Shown here: piece by piece, positions 1 through 9,080 of the stretch
Position numbering within the stretch: the first letter of the stretch is position 1
How the letters are laid out: the number at the start of each line of letters is the position of its first letter
Assembly: GCA_002751075.1 (NCBI GenBank)
Contig: NAOQ01000126.1
Span: forward strand, 26,686-40,618
DNA from: Ichthyophonus hoferi
Taxonomy: Eukaryota; Opisthokonta; Ichthyosporea; Ichthyophonida; Ichthyophonidae
Direction: 5' to 3'
Length of the DNA: 13,933 bases
Program-made: the position numbers and the translations under genes
The notes under the pieces: generated by a model
What the model was told of the DNA's origin: nothing
Databases searched by the model: none
Seen by the model: only the letters and a program-made list of their open reading frames with translations

Positions 1-600
1 TAACAGCAATTAACCCTCACGATAAGATGAGACAGGCATAAATAAAAACTAAAATAACTAATAAAGTCCCCGGTCGTTTAGCCCCGCCGCTCACACATAC
101 GCGGCCCCTGGCACCTTTGCATTTAATTATATGTTTCTAATGATCACATCGTTATTTTAATGTCAAATCCACCATTGGCACTCACATACGACAATCAATG
201 TTCAGATCTTTCATTCGTTCAGAAGTCAGAAAACTGCCTACTAACATTAAATAATGACAATAACTTTATTTACATTGTAATGTAGCACTCCTTACTGATT
301 GTACACACTGTGCTATAAGCACTATTGTGTCCAAGTGCATTAAGGCAGGAATATCTCCTGAACTCATTGCTGAATACAATCGCTATAAACAGTTAGAGAT
401 GGAATCAATATATACACCTGCTATTATATTGTCTTCTATTGAAAGTGTACATAGTTGTAGTGAGTGATTGGTTTTCCAGGGCCAGATCAATTAGCTATTA
501 CTATCGCTTGCCCAGAAAAACCAATTGGAGATTCCGTAGAACTGTGGAAAAGTTGATTATCTCTCACAGAATCCTATACATCAGGATGTTAATTTCTTTT
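1..600. repeat. Dispersed repeat R1, copy 1 (cut by the window edge)
   Basis: This stretch aligns by eye with 4640-5480, 6120-6600 and 9370-10240, all in the same orientation. Shared landmarks are an A-rich block near 35-75 (ending ACTAATAAAG), a block near 200-230 (TTCAGATC to CAGAAAACTG) and a block near 305-350 (CACTGTGCTA, then GCATTAAGGCAGG). A weaker tail runs to about 590. Identity looks like roughly 60-70%, so the copies are old. The plus strand near 345-400 reads as a protein-like hydrophilic peptide (GISPELIAEYNRYKQ), so part of R1 may once have been coding. The sequence does not show the element class. The R1 copy at 6120-6600 abuts copia polymerase sequence, which makes an LTR-retrotransposon origin likely. 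It is broken and looks ancient. Confidence 0.6.
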
Positions 601-1960
601 TGCGAGGTATAATCTCCAGTAATATAAATAGAAATTATATTATGTAAACCCTTTTAATGCTTTCGTTTTTTATATCTTAAACTAGACGTACTATAGGTGA
701 TTATATATAGGCGTCTCTTCGGGATTCTTTTGTGTAGAATCGAATTGAAATCGAAATTGTTTTTAAAACATTTCAACCAACCATATTAGCTGCTATATAA
801 ATAAAGTTTGCATCTATTAATTCAGCATCTGAATCTGTTTGCAACATGACTTTTAGAATAATGCTATAATGATATTTCTGCCTCAGTAAATTTACGCAGG
901 GATATAAAGTAATAACTCAGAGTATCTAATCACCACAATAATATAATTGTAAAGAAATACCATGAATTAGTTAATTTTCAGCAGCGGTGACACCATATAG
1001 AGGGGATCAATCACACTCAACAAGTTTGATGTGTTGACATTTTGAAGTTTTTAACGTAACAGTAAAATTACAGGTGACAATGATAAATGTATGGCAATTA
1101 TTGCATTGTAATATAATGTACATGAAATAACATGATACTTGTATATATTGTGCTAATTTTTTTTAGACTACATAAGCAATAATAATATTATTAAATAATT
1201 AAAGCTACGTAAAGAAACATTTTAATTATCTAAATATTCATTTTTCTAACCCCATATTTACAATGAATATAATTACATAAAAAAGCACTTGTTAGAACAG
1301 TTAAACTAGCCCATTTTTCCATATATCTAACCTACCTGACCATAACAGGACATAATCAAACAGATGTATATAGTAAATTAGAAAAAGCCGTCATCAGTAT
1401 ATTAAGACGTTAGTTTATTTATAGCTTTTAAGCCGGTATTGAATACAGTTTCTTGTAGAATATATATAATGACATTCCCATTATATCAGTCTGCGCTACC
1501 TGCCAGTTAGAACAGATTAACCATTATGTGCATAGATATATGTATATTTGTCGGTATGCCAATGTCAATTTTAACCTTTTCGACCAAGATAAAGGTCGGA
1601 CTGTATTATGTTGAAAGATATACTAAACATATTTAAAACCTGCAATAACCATAAATACATGCACACACATAAATATCTTCTTAACCCAAAATGAATTTTA
1701 CGTTATAAAAAAAATTTTCAAGCAAGAGAAATATATACAGATAGCCACTCACCCTATAAATGTTAATCTAATGCTCTAAACAAACTGATAAGTACATCTA
1801 ATCCGTGCGATGCGGTTATTGATTATTATCAATAAAAATGAAAAAAAAAATGGCTCCGACACCTCCATAGAGTCGATTAGGTAGACATTAACTCTACAAA
1901 GAAATGCATACCGGGAAGGTGTTTGTACATTGAATGGAATAATGTTAGGTTGCATGCCGT

Positions 1961-1990
1961 ACGATTTAAATTCTAACGATTTAAATTTTA
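1961..1990. repeat. 15-bp tandem duplication
   Basis: Two adjacent 15-bp units differ at one base: ACGATTTAAATTCTA at 1961-1975 and ACGATTTAAATTTTA at 1976-1990. This looks like a simple slippage duplication in intergenic DNA. No function can be inferred. Confidence 0.8.
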
Positions 1991-2175
1991 GTCATCTCGA
2001 TGATGATACGCGTTAATTACTTGGCCTTTAATTGGTGCTAAGGTGGTAATCATGCGGTAAAAAATATAAAGTTTTCACAAACTCATCTTTTATTAGGAGA
2101 CAATTAGCGTAAAATAGTGAATCTAAATTTTTCTCCTCAATCGCTGTTTTGACCGTTTCAATCTTTTCACACTTC

Positions 2176-2177
<2 letters not shown>

Positions 2178-2210
<33 letters not shown>
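2178..2210. repeat. (AT)n dinucleotide microsatellite
   Basis: About sixteen uninterrupted AT units. In the minus strand the array makes an open frame reading alternating Tyr and Ile, which is an artefact of the repeat. Confidence 0.95.
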
Positions 2211-2212
<2 letters not shown>

Positions 2213-3204
2213 TCCGGCTATGCACTCCTGCAATCTTTCACCCAATCCCTAGTCCACAACCACAGCATTAGATTATAGATGTCTATTGTGCCGCCTTCGC
2301 GTTTAGTGGCCTATCAAAAGAGAATATATTTTAGGAGAATATCCCGCAACATTCCGTACTAATAAATAATTTAAAAATATTATTACACTATATTATAAAG
2401 TTTTATACATATAAATAAACTACAACCTGTATGTTTTTCCGTTAAAAATATAAAATTTATGCAATATATAATACATAAAATATATCATATATCAAACAAT
2501 ATATATAATCACATCGTGGTCGCTATTAATAGCCTATAAGATCTCAAGGTTGGAACAATCATGAAAATCTCTCCTCACAGGTCTAAAAGTTTCGCGTCCA
2601 TCGAATAGATAGCTTGCGGATGATTATCTACTGATGTTAATAAGCCCTATAATAATTGACCGTTAATAGTTTATATACTAAATTAATTTTAAATATTGAA
2701 TAAAAACTGATAGTCCTGTAATACCCCACAGTTAATTTAGGCTTTATTGACGTGACGTGAGGGGCTAGAATGAACAAATAAAAACGAACCTATCTCGAAA
2801 AGCGTCGAATGTAAATGCCTGCTTAAGAACATTTCAACATAAAAATAAAAAATATTACATTTATGGGGTATAAATATATACATTTTCTTAAATGATAAAT
2901 CAAAAATAATTAATTTTATGTTAATGTTATGATAATTTGGAATATTAAATCAGTGCATGAAGAAATTTAAAAAATATCAAGGGTTGACAAATTTTCCCCC
3001 AGTGCTCAGCAGTTAACATATCGATTTATAGAGCAACTATTTAATACTAACATCATTTTATTAATGATAAAAAATTACTAAAAATATATCTCTTAAAAAT
3101 TATACAGTAAAACACTAACAAAGTAATAATATATGATATATATGGACGTCGACAACTAGTGTTATAAACTGCAATCATATTACTATAGATTGCTATTTTT
3201 AACC

Positions 3205-3258
3205 CCAATCTAACAATAGTATTCAGCCACCAATAAGCACGCTACCAACGTAGCCAAT
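3205..3258 (+). promoter_or_regulatory. Three CCAAT boxes upstream of the surface-protein gene
   Basis: CCAAT occurs in the same orientation at 3205-3209, 3230-3234 and 3254-3258, with start-to-start spacings of 25 and 24 bp. The last lies about 46 bp before the TATA box, a classic position for NF-Y-type binding sites. Three phased copies in AT-rich DNA are more than I would expect by chance. Binding itself is inferred. Confidence 0.5.
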
Positions 3259-3303
3259 CATTATTCATAATGGTTGTTTGCAGATCTACACAAGCAAAAA
3301 CGG

Positions 3304-3316
3304 TATATATAAATAG
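3304..3316 (+). promoter_or_regulatory. TATA box
   Basis: TATATATAAATAG is a near-consensus TATA box about 70-80 bp before the ATG at 3387. Transcription would then begin near 3335-3345 and leave a 5' leader of about 45-50 nt, AT-rich and with no upstream ATG apparent. The three CCAAT boxes just upstream support this as the core promoter. Confidence 0.6.
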
Positions 3317-3386
3317 TTGAGCAGACAAAGTGAAACCATCAAGTTTTGTTTTATAAAAAGTTTTTTACCTTTAACAATTGTCAATT

Positions 3387-3881
3387 ATGAAGTGTTCTAT
3401 TATTTCTTTGGCCTTTATGGCGGCAGCTGCCTATGGCGCTGATATTGAGATCTGTGCCTACAAAGAAAATGATTGCGAAAAGAAGATTGACTGTTTTATG
3501 GCTCCTATGGGTGTCTGCAAAGAGTTCCCCAAGCCTATTTCTGGTGATATTGTTATGTATGAGGCCAAAATGGAGGGAGAAAATGTCGTTTTTGACCTAT
3601 TTGTAGGTGCTAAAAACTGCGATTCAAAGCCCGATGTTGACCTTCCTACATGGAAGATTCCCTTGAAGGGCTGTTTCGCTCCTAAAGTAGGAGACATCAT
3701 ACTTCCCACCAGTTTTACCGCTGGTGCTGCTGCTGCTGCTGCTGCTGAGGCTTCTGCTGCTGCTGCTTCTGCTTCTGCTTCTGCTGTTGGTGCCGAGGAA
3801 AAGAAGAAGGGCGCAAGCTCTGTAATGGCCCCATCCGTTATGGTTTCTCTGATGGCTGCTTTCGTTGGCATGATGTTGTAA
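3387..3881 (+). CDS. Small cysteine-rich secreted protein, probably GPI-anchored; family not recognised
   Basis: 164 residues, intronless, ATG to TAA. The frame is open a little further upstream, but 3387 is its first ATG and begins a good signal peptide (MKCSIISLAFMAAAAYG, cleavage likely after Gly17). The mature part (about 18-110) has six cysteines at 23, 30, 36, 44, 78 and 96, enough for three disulfides, so it is probably a compact extracellular domain. Residues 112-136 are an Ala/Ser stalk with a run of seven Ala. A charged EEKKK patch, small residues (GASS, a plausible omega site) and a hydrophobic C-terminus of about 19 residues follow, the standard layout of a GPI-attachment signal. 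I infer a cell-surface or cell-wall protein. The gene is markedly richer in GC than its surroundings and has its own TATA and CCAAT boxes. I know no family with this cysteine spacing, so the function is unknown. Confidence 0.85.
   Translation: MKCSIISLAFMAAAAYGADIEICAYKENDCEKKIDCFMAPMGVCKEFPKPISGDIVMYEAKMEGENVVFDLFVGAKNCDSKPDVDLPTWKIPLKGCFAPKVGDIILPTSFTAGAAAAAAAEASAAAASASASAVGAEEKKKGASSVMAPSVMVSLMAAFVGMML
3720..3786 (+). repeat. Coding GCT / TCTGCT microsatellite
   Basis: A near-pure run of GCT codons, then repeated TCTGCT hexamers, encodes the Ala/Ser stalk of the surface protein. All units are multiples of three, so changes in copy number would alter stalk length without shifting the frame. 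Confidence 0.85.
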
Positions 3882-3892
3882 GATTTTGTAAG

Positions 3893-3919
3893 AGATGTTA
3901 TGTTAACTTATTAACATCT
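3893..3919 (+). other. Hairpin just after the stop codon
   Basis: AGATGTTA at 3893-3900 pairs perfectly with TAACATCT at 3912-3919 around an 11-nt loop that contains GTTAAC. It begins 12 nt after the TAA of the surface-protein gene, so it would lie in the 3' UTR. It could affect mRNA stability or be chance in AT-rich DNA. Confidence 0.35.
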
Positions 3920-4040
3920 ATACAATAATGTACAATTATATGATAATTTATGATACGTTTGCTGTATATATTATGTACAATTATATACACTCCTAATTAA
4001 TCCTGTCACATTTCGAATACTTTTTTATTATTTTATACGA

Positions 4041-4283
4041 GTACCTTCCATCCATACCATTGACCCATGGTCTAATGCTGAAGGTACCTATTATTACCTA
4101 ATATCTTCTGGTATATTTGGGACTATATTGGAAAGTATGTTAGGTAATATAGATATTATTTCATATAATCTATTTAATGATTGTATCATCGCTGATTTTA
4201 ATTTCTATTTTTCTGGTTATAATATATATACTATAGTTGCATATAATATATCTATATACCTGTACCCTGTAATTGGGAAGTGA
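4041..4283 (+). CDS. Unassigned 80-codon open stretch, possible terminal exon
   Basis: An open frame of 80 codons ends in TGA at 4281-4283, 24 nt before an AATAAA. It has no early ATG; the frame is open leftward to about 3954, and a T-rich stretch ending in AG at 4040-4041 could be a splice acceptor. The peptide has a mixed start (IDPWSNAEGTYYYLISSG) and a hydrophobic, Tyr/Ile-rich remainder. It matches no family I know. An open run of about 110 codons is only mildly unlikely in a window with this base composition, so this may be chance or 3' UTR of the upstream gene. Confidence 0.18.
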   Translation, partial: VPSIHTIDPWSNAEGTYYYLISSGIFGTILESMLGNIDIISYNLFNDCIIADFNFYFSGYNIYTIVAYNISIYLYPVIGK

Positions 4284-4306
4284 TTTAGAAAGTCGACCTG
4301 TGTATA

Positions 4307-4367
4307 AATAAAGAGCTATATATTATTATTACACTTGAAAGCGCTTGGTGTATGGTGTGTCGGTCGG
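4307..4367 (+). terminator. Candidate poly(A) signal with GU-rich downstream element
   Basis: AATAAA at 4307-4312 is followed about 35-55 nt later by a G/T-rich run (4346-4367, TTGGTGTATGGTGTGTCGG). That is the usual order of a cleavage and polyadenylation site. If used by the surface-protein gene, its 3' UTR would be about 450 nt; it could equally end the open stretch at 4041-4283. Confidence 0.35.
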
Positions 4368-4639
4368 TATACGTATGGGTAAAAATCGTATACTGGTATA
4401 TTTAGTATCCCCTTTGGTGTGTAAAGATTTTCGTATTATTACACAGTTCCAATGTATATATATCCATTTTCTAATTGTTTAGCGCTGAGATGCTAGCTCG
4501 CGTAAGATATAGTACTACAATAATAATAATGGTAGATATAAGTAAAGATATGAATAGATAGCAATCACCACAAGTGAATCTTAATGCACACTAGAATATA
4601 TTTTAAGTATAATAAAGTTGTGAACGCTATAGATATTGT

Positions 4640-5480
4640 TGCAAGATGAACACGTGGCAATAAGTGGATCATGAAATGATTCCTCAATATAAATTATGGA
4701 GTGAGGACATTAGCTAATAGGTCATTTACGTAAGGACATGCATTGGACCAATTGGAAAATTAAGGTCAAACAATTCTAATGGTGCTCACTGGTTTCATGT
4801 GAATTGCTTTAGCCAATAAGGACCTATATGGCCGTTTCTATTTGGGCCAAAATCTGGTACACAGCTACTTTGACATTTGCAATAAACAGGGATTGTGGAA
4901 AGGATAAAAGGAATGAAAACAATTAATAAAGTAATGGACATTGAGGTATAAACCAATATATGTAATTTTTTACGTTTCTTATAATTTGTTAATAATATTT
5001 TAAATGTATTCTCATTGAAGATTAAAAGATACTTGGCCTATACAACTATTGTATTTTATTGTTTTGTCTAGTTCTTTGTTAACGCTGGATTATAATCAAC
5101 AGTATTCAGAACTTTTCCCTATCGGCAATACTGAAAACTTTGTATTTATTTTTAGTAGTATTAATTATTATTACATGTACCCAGTCTTAGTAGTTCCCAT
5201 TGATTATTCACACTGTGCTATTACCACAAACACACCTAAGCATTTAAGGCAGGAGGCTCTCCCCAATTTGTAGAAGAACACTATAAACAGCTGAGGATAA
5301 AACCATCATACATGCATTTTCTTACATCAAAGTTATCCAACCTTTTTAATGAAAATAAATAAGAGCCAGGTACTGTCCTTATTGCTAGCCCACCAAGAGA
5401 TACTTCTAAGCAACACCTAATTGGAACCCCTGAAGACTGTGAACAAGTCACTTGAATTGCCCGAGATAGTTATAGATATA
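4640..5480. repeat. Dispersed repeat R1, copy 2
   Basis: It aligns with copy 1 and copy 4 in the same order. There is a left part near 4640-4730 (GCAAGAT and TAGCTAATAG), a block near 4755-4795 ending CACTGG, an A-rich block near 4890-4935, a TTCAGAAC to CTGAAAACT block near 5104-5140, and CACTGTGCTA with GCATTTAAGGCAGG near 5210-5255. The tail lies near 5370-5455. It directly abuts a minus-strand copia RNase H fragment. It is diverged and broken, and its ends are approximate. Confidence 0.55.
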
Positions 5481-5539
5481 TTTATATATTCTCAATCTTA
5501 ATCCAATAAATGTTAACATCAAGTCTTAATTTCCAGTTG

Positions 5540-6180
5540 GTATTATGAGTAGCACTACAGTCCAATGCGCAGCATGGTGTTTATCCAGGCTGCTTCGGTC
5601 GGGATCTTGCTGAATATATCAGCAACATTTAAATTGGTACTTACATAGTCCAGGACAATCCCTCGTGTGTCAATTTGTTCCTGAGTCTAGCATTAATGTA
5701 AAGCAATGGGTTTAGTTTAATATACTAGTACTACTGTGTCGGTAATAGGAATTGAAGATTTTTTGTTTTCAAGAATAGTTACTGGAGGCTCTCTTCTGTC
5801 CTAATTATTCCAATAAATTGCCCAACCAAGGTAATTCCACTACTACTTCTGCTAAAGCCACGAATTCCGCTTTAGTGTTGCTAATGGTTGTGTGACTTTG
5901 TAGTTGGGACCACCACAATGCCAGAACATCTATAATCATGGTATATAGCCTGAGGTTGCCCGTATTGTCTTGGCAATCCTATAAAACCACTATCCAAATA
6001 TGATGCTAGCTACAGTGTACCCAGATGGTAAGTTATTCTAAGATCAAATATATCACAAATGTATGCCACAACTATACACATTGTTGATACAGGAATATTT
6101 AATTATTTTGGGTATTTTTTTATGTAGTGTTACAAGATCGTTAACCACAGATGAATAAGTAGGTTTGATCGAAGCCCAGA
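5540..6180 (-). mobile_element. Ty1/copia retrotransposon fossil: end of pol with RNase H
   Basis: Reading the minus strand, 6010 to 5540 contains pieces diagnostic of the copia RNase H: a TSGY-type piece, TKAEFVALAE (family usual: STAEAEYVAL), a WLGNLLE helix and, near the end, LDYVSTNLNVADIFSKIPT (family usual: YVPTEDQVADIFTKPL). The preceding part, to about 6180, resembles the linker between reverse transcriptase and RNase H. The element is broken with several breaks, and the rest of pol and gag are not present in order. R1 copies lie on both sides. It is old and presumably inactive. Confidence 0.75.
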
Positions 6181-6600
6181 TAACAAGTATATATATGAAC
6201 GTGGCTCAATATTAGTAGTCGTATAATGTTTTCAACTTGATAAATTGATTTGTCAATATATCACACGTAAGTAGTTACACCAATGAGATAACTAGCTAAA
6301 GAGCCATTCTAGGAAGGATATGTTAGTATTGGATTATCAGGATAAAACGAGACAAGTATAAATGTAAACCAAAATAACCAATAAAAGCCTGGCCATATAC
6401 GGCGCCCTTCGGCTGTCATAAGGAAACGGTCCACTGGCAAAAATAAAAAGTATTTGTAAAATACACAAATGTTTGCACAATATATAACCATGACATTGTT
6501 ATTGTAATACATTATTTGATTTCATATCTCTCAAGGTTCCTATAATTTCAGAGTGCCAAGAGAGCTTGGATCTACAAGTTATTCAGTACAGTAACATGGT
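6120..6600. repeat. Dispersed repeat R1, copy 3 (partial)
   Basis: The left part (6120-6170, TACAAGATCG) matches 9373-9420. The block at 6330-6385 matches 35-75 of copy 1 well (GATAAAACGAGACAAG against GATAAGATGAGACAGG). A shorter match (ACATTGTTATTGTAAT near 6492) fits 9785 of copy 4. The later blocks are not recognisable. Its left end overlaps the copia pol fragment, which suggests R1 belongs to the same or a related element. Confidence 0.45.
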
Positions 6601-7367
6601 ATAAATCACAACTGTTATTTAAATATATATATATTAGATAAGTTGATAGGTAGACATATCAACGTGATAACATTCTTAATAAAATAATTACCAGTAAAAA
6701 TGTAGTACCATTAGAACACCAATATATGCATGCAATATAAAGACCGGAATCAATCAGATATGAAGTGTAGCACATCGTACATAATAAGGCTTTTTACTTA
6801 AAGTTCAACACCCAATGATGTATTATAATAAAAGTATAAAAGAAGGTTAACTGCTCCAGCATTTTTAAAACACTTCTAAACACAGTAACAATTAGAGAAA
6901 AAAATGGTTTATAATAAATATCACCCGCGCATTTCTGATCTTAAGGCAATTTAGCATCCTTTCTCCATTGTTTCAATCCTAGCCAAACAAAAATGACCAA
7001 GAAATTCATGCCAAAAGAAATAAAAAATTGTTGGTCACACTCATCCGAGCCATGATATTAATTTTAGAATAGTTATTTTTATATGTTTAAAAGAGGAAGA
7101 AGATAGAGTTTAAGAGGAATCAAATAGCAAATACAATATGTACGGAAATGTGTATTGATATATATATATATAATGTCTTTATACATGTCTCTATCTAAAT
7201 ATATATACATATTCTTTAAGCTACCCCGTTTTTCTTCCTCACTTTTAAATCAGTCTAAGACAATGGATTTGGACTAAGCCTCTCTGGCTACCAATACATC
7301 TGAAACCAAGAGAACCCACATACACATAAGTAAAAAAGGAAAAAGCAACAACTATCTGCATAAGGAC
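6601..7367. other. AT-rich stretch with no recognisable feature
   Basis: Only short open frames and a small TA run near 7160 are seen. There is no match to the R1 or R2 repeats, no coding signature and no RNA gene that I can recognise. Confidence 0.5.
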
Positions 7368-7668
7368 TATAAAGCCCGTCATATATTGGGTTTATCTTAT
7401 AGGGAAGACCGCTTAATTACTAAGCTTTCTATAAGACTTGATTGCACCAATTTGATTAAGCGCCTTTAATCTAATTTTAGTGCTAACGTGTTTGTCATAT
7501 GTACTTAAATAAAGTATAAATAGGCCTACTGATGCAGGACGTCAGGCAAGGGTTTTATTTATCTTCTAAATTCAAGAATACTTGTTGAAAGTAATTAGTA
7601 TTGTTACTCTTTCTGTTTAAAGAAGTTGAGTTAATTAAAGTAAAGCAGCTATTAAACGATAGCTGACA
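7368..7668 (+). repeat. LTR-like repeat R2, copy 1
   Basis: It aligns along its length with 8209-8508 and with the reverse complement of 9081-9353. Shared landmarks are CATATATTGGGTTTAT near the start, GTATAAATAG mid-way, GACGTCAGGCAAGGGTT, and an end at AGCTGACA. The consensus appears to begin TG and end CA, as LTRs do. It has an AATAAAG-TATAAATAG core that could be promoter and poly(A) signal. The flanks AGGAC (7363-7367) and AAGAC (7669-7673) match at four of five bases and may be an old target-site duplication, so this could be a solo LTR. Orientation follows the TATA motif and is not certain. Confidence 0.6.
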
Positions 7669-7833
7669 AAGACTATCCTAGCAATAGGGAAAAGCCTTGC
7701 CTTCACTCAGTGATATTTGACCTTAAATTGCAATCCTAAGTCCTGCAATAAAAAGTCAAATGAACCTTGTAATACTATTATAAAACATGGTTGCCATTAT
7801 TAAATACTCATTAGGTGTCCTAGATCATCCTCT

Positions 7834-7860
7834 CCCCCCTCCCCCTCCCCCCCCAAAAAA
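7834..7860 (-). other. G-rich tract with quadruplex potential
   Basis: The minus strand carries runs of 8, 5 and 6 Gs separated by single As, preceded by seven Ts. Because the first run can supply two G-tracts, this fits the pattern for an intramolecular G-quadruplex. It stands out in a window of about one-third GC. It adjoins the reverse transcriptase fossil, so it could also be a relic purine tract of the retroelement. Confidence 0.5.
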
Positions 7861-8170
7861 ACTATCAATTAACATGTGGCAGTTATAACCGGTATGTGCA
7901 CTGATTGACCCATTATTTAAAGCAAAAATCTTGAGACCCAGATATGAATGTTGTACCATGATAATCATTTTGTATTGTTCTTCTAAAAGCTTTATAAATT
8001 CAATATCAGCATCCTTGACTTGTGATAACCATATGGAATTATATATATGCATATTATCATTGTGGGATCACTATCCTAGCATGTGGTAATGCAGGCATCT
8101 GAATGGGTTCTGAAAGGACTCAGGGCACTAAGTAAGGTTGCTAGGGTATAATATCAAACCCAAGGAGACT
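7855..8170 (-). mobile_element. Ty1/copia reverse transcriptase fossil fragment
   Basis: The minus strand reads DIEFIKLLEEQYKM, then YLGLKI and NNGSIS. This matches the copia reverse transcriptase segment after the YVDD box (family usual: lhEi..fk..L...FeMkDlG...yfLGleI...dg.i.lsQ). Upstream, near 8060-8150, it resembles the stretch leading into the catalytic box. The piece is short and broken, with no adjoining integrase or RNase H. It lies between two R2 LTR-like copies, so it may be the remnant of an internally deleted element about 1.14 kb long, or an older insertion. Confidence 0.65.
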
Positions 8171-8208
8171 GACACGAACCATGAAGTAATTTTAATAGCT
8201 ACAACACT

Positions 8209-8508
8209 TGGTTGGGAAATGCCATGTATTGGGTTTATCATATAAAGAAGACTGCAATAAATACTAGGCTTTCTATAGAATTATGATTGTACTGTTGTGA
8301 TTATGTGCTTTCAATCTAACTTTAGTGGCTTACGTATTTTTTGTGTATGTAAATAAAGTATAAATAGATCTATTGATGCGGGACGTCAGACAAGGGTTCG
8401 GATTTTTCTTCCATATTCTAAATTGCTTCTTAAAAGCAGTTGGGATTAGTACTCCTTATGATTAGAGGGGTGGAGTTTTTTTAAAAAAACTATAAACGAT
8501 AGCTGACA
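8209..8508 (+). repeat. LTR-like repeat R2, copy 2
   Basis: Same landmarks as copy 1: GTATTGGGTTTATCATAT near the start, AAAGTATAAATAG near 8357, GGGACGTCAGACAAGGGTT, and the end ATAAACGATAGCTGACA. Divergence from copy 1 is roughly a quarter of positions by eye, which means old insertions. No convincing target-site duplication is seen. Confidence 0.6.
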
Positions 8509-9080
8509 GAATTTTTTTAATCAACACAACGCTTGGGATGATAAAAATACATAGGAGCTTAAATATATCCACTGAGCAACACCTGTTGTTATATTACGCT
8601 AATAATTAGATCTGTTTACTTCTATTTTACTTTTGTGAATTACTAACCTCATACCGCTCTATTTTATTGGTTAATTGTATCCAGCTTTAAATAATTAGTT
8701 AATTGGAGTTGAGGCTCATAAGACAATTGGCGGTATTTTCTATCTCCGTATAATTAGATTAGAATACCTATTGGTCCGCGGCTCCATTATGAGGTTTGAT
8801 CATAGATCTAAGATTTGAATTTTGATGGTAGAAGGTATTTTATTGCGTTTAAAATAGAATAGCACATTCATACGATATTGACCACAGTCACAACAATCAC
8901 ATGAAACATAGTTGGTACAAACTATTGGTGCTAAATGCAAATTCAAAATGATCGATCGCAGTTTGACCAGCCAATGGCAGAGGTTCCACGACCATTAAAC
9001 ATCCTGCACAAGTCCTGTCGACTTGTTTAATATTAAAACTATATCTTAGTATATCTGTACTACATATAATCGTCCTCTTA
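8509..9080. other. AT-rich stretch with no supported gene
   Basis: No match to R1 or R2. The minus strand near 8930-9020 has a short protein-like piece with a CxxC (TCAGCLMVVEPLPLAGQ) that could be retroelement debris, but it is too short to assign. Confidence 0.4.

Larger units (their letters stand above)
601..3200. other. AT-rich intergenic region without a supported gene
   Basis: Six-frame reading gives only short open stretches and no recognisable protein. The region holds runs of A/T, a TA dinucleotide array near 2178-2210 and a 15-bp tandem duplication at 1961-1990. I see no tRNA, rRNA or clear transposon end. A short minus-strand open frame just left of the TA array (2028-2177) is unsupported. 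Confidence 0.6.

Noticed and set aside
2028-2225. Minus-strand frame beginning with a Tyr-Ile run, then MKCEKIETVKTAIEEK
   Set aside because: The first part is the TA microsatellite. The rest (49 codons from the ATG at 2177) looks protein-like but is too short, with no promoter, splice partner or family match.
2747-2760. Tandem TGACG motifs resembling cAMP response half-sites
   Set aside because: Linking them to the cyclase gene about 9 kb away would be fanciful. No nearby gene start uses them.
3458-3871. 137-codon minus-strand open frame antisense to the surface-protein gene
   Set aside because: It mirrors the GCT-rich coding strand, which gives an Ala-rich antisense frame, and it has no signal, motif or promoter of its own.
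4367-4393. Inverted pair GTATACG / CGTATAC
   Set aside because: A 7-bp stem of alternating A/T-rich sequence is expected by chance in DNA of this composition.
5049-5273. 74-codon plus-strand frame
   Set aside because: It lies within R1 copy 2, and the homologous stretches in other R1 copies do not support it as a separate gene.
6309-6512. 67-codon minus-strand frame
   Set aside because: It falls inside R1 copy 3, is hydrophobic and AT-driven, and has no family resemblance.
8840-9040. Possible copia integrase zinc-finger piece on the minus strand
   Set aside because: Only one CxxC and a short stretch fit; the spacing and following catalytic residues are not visible.
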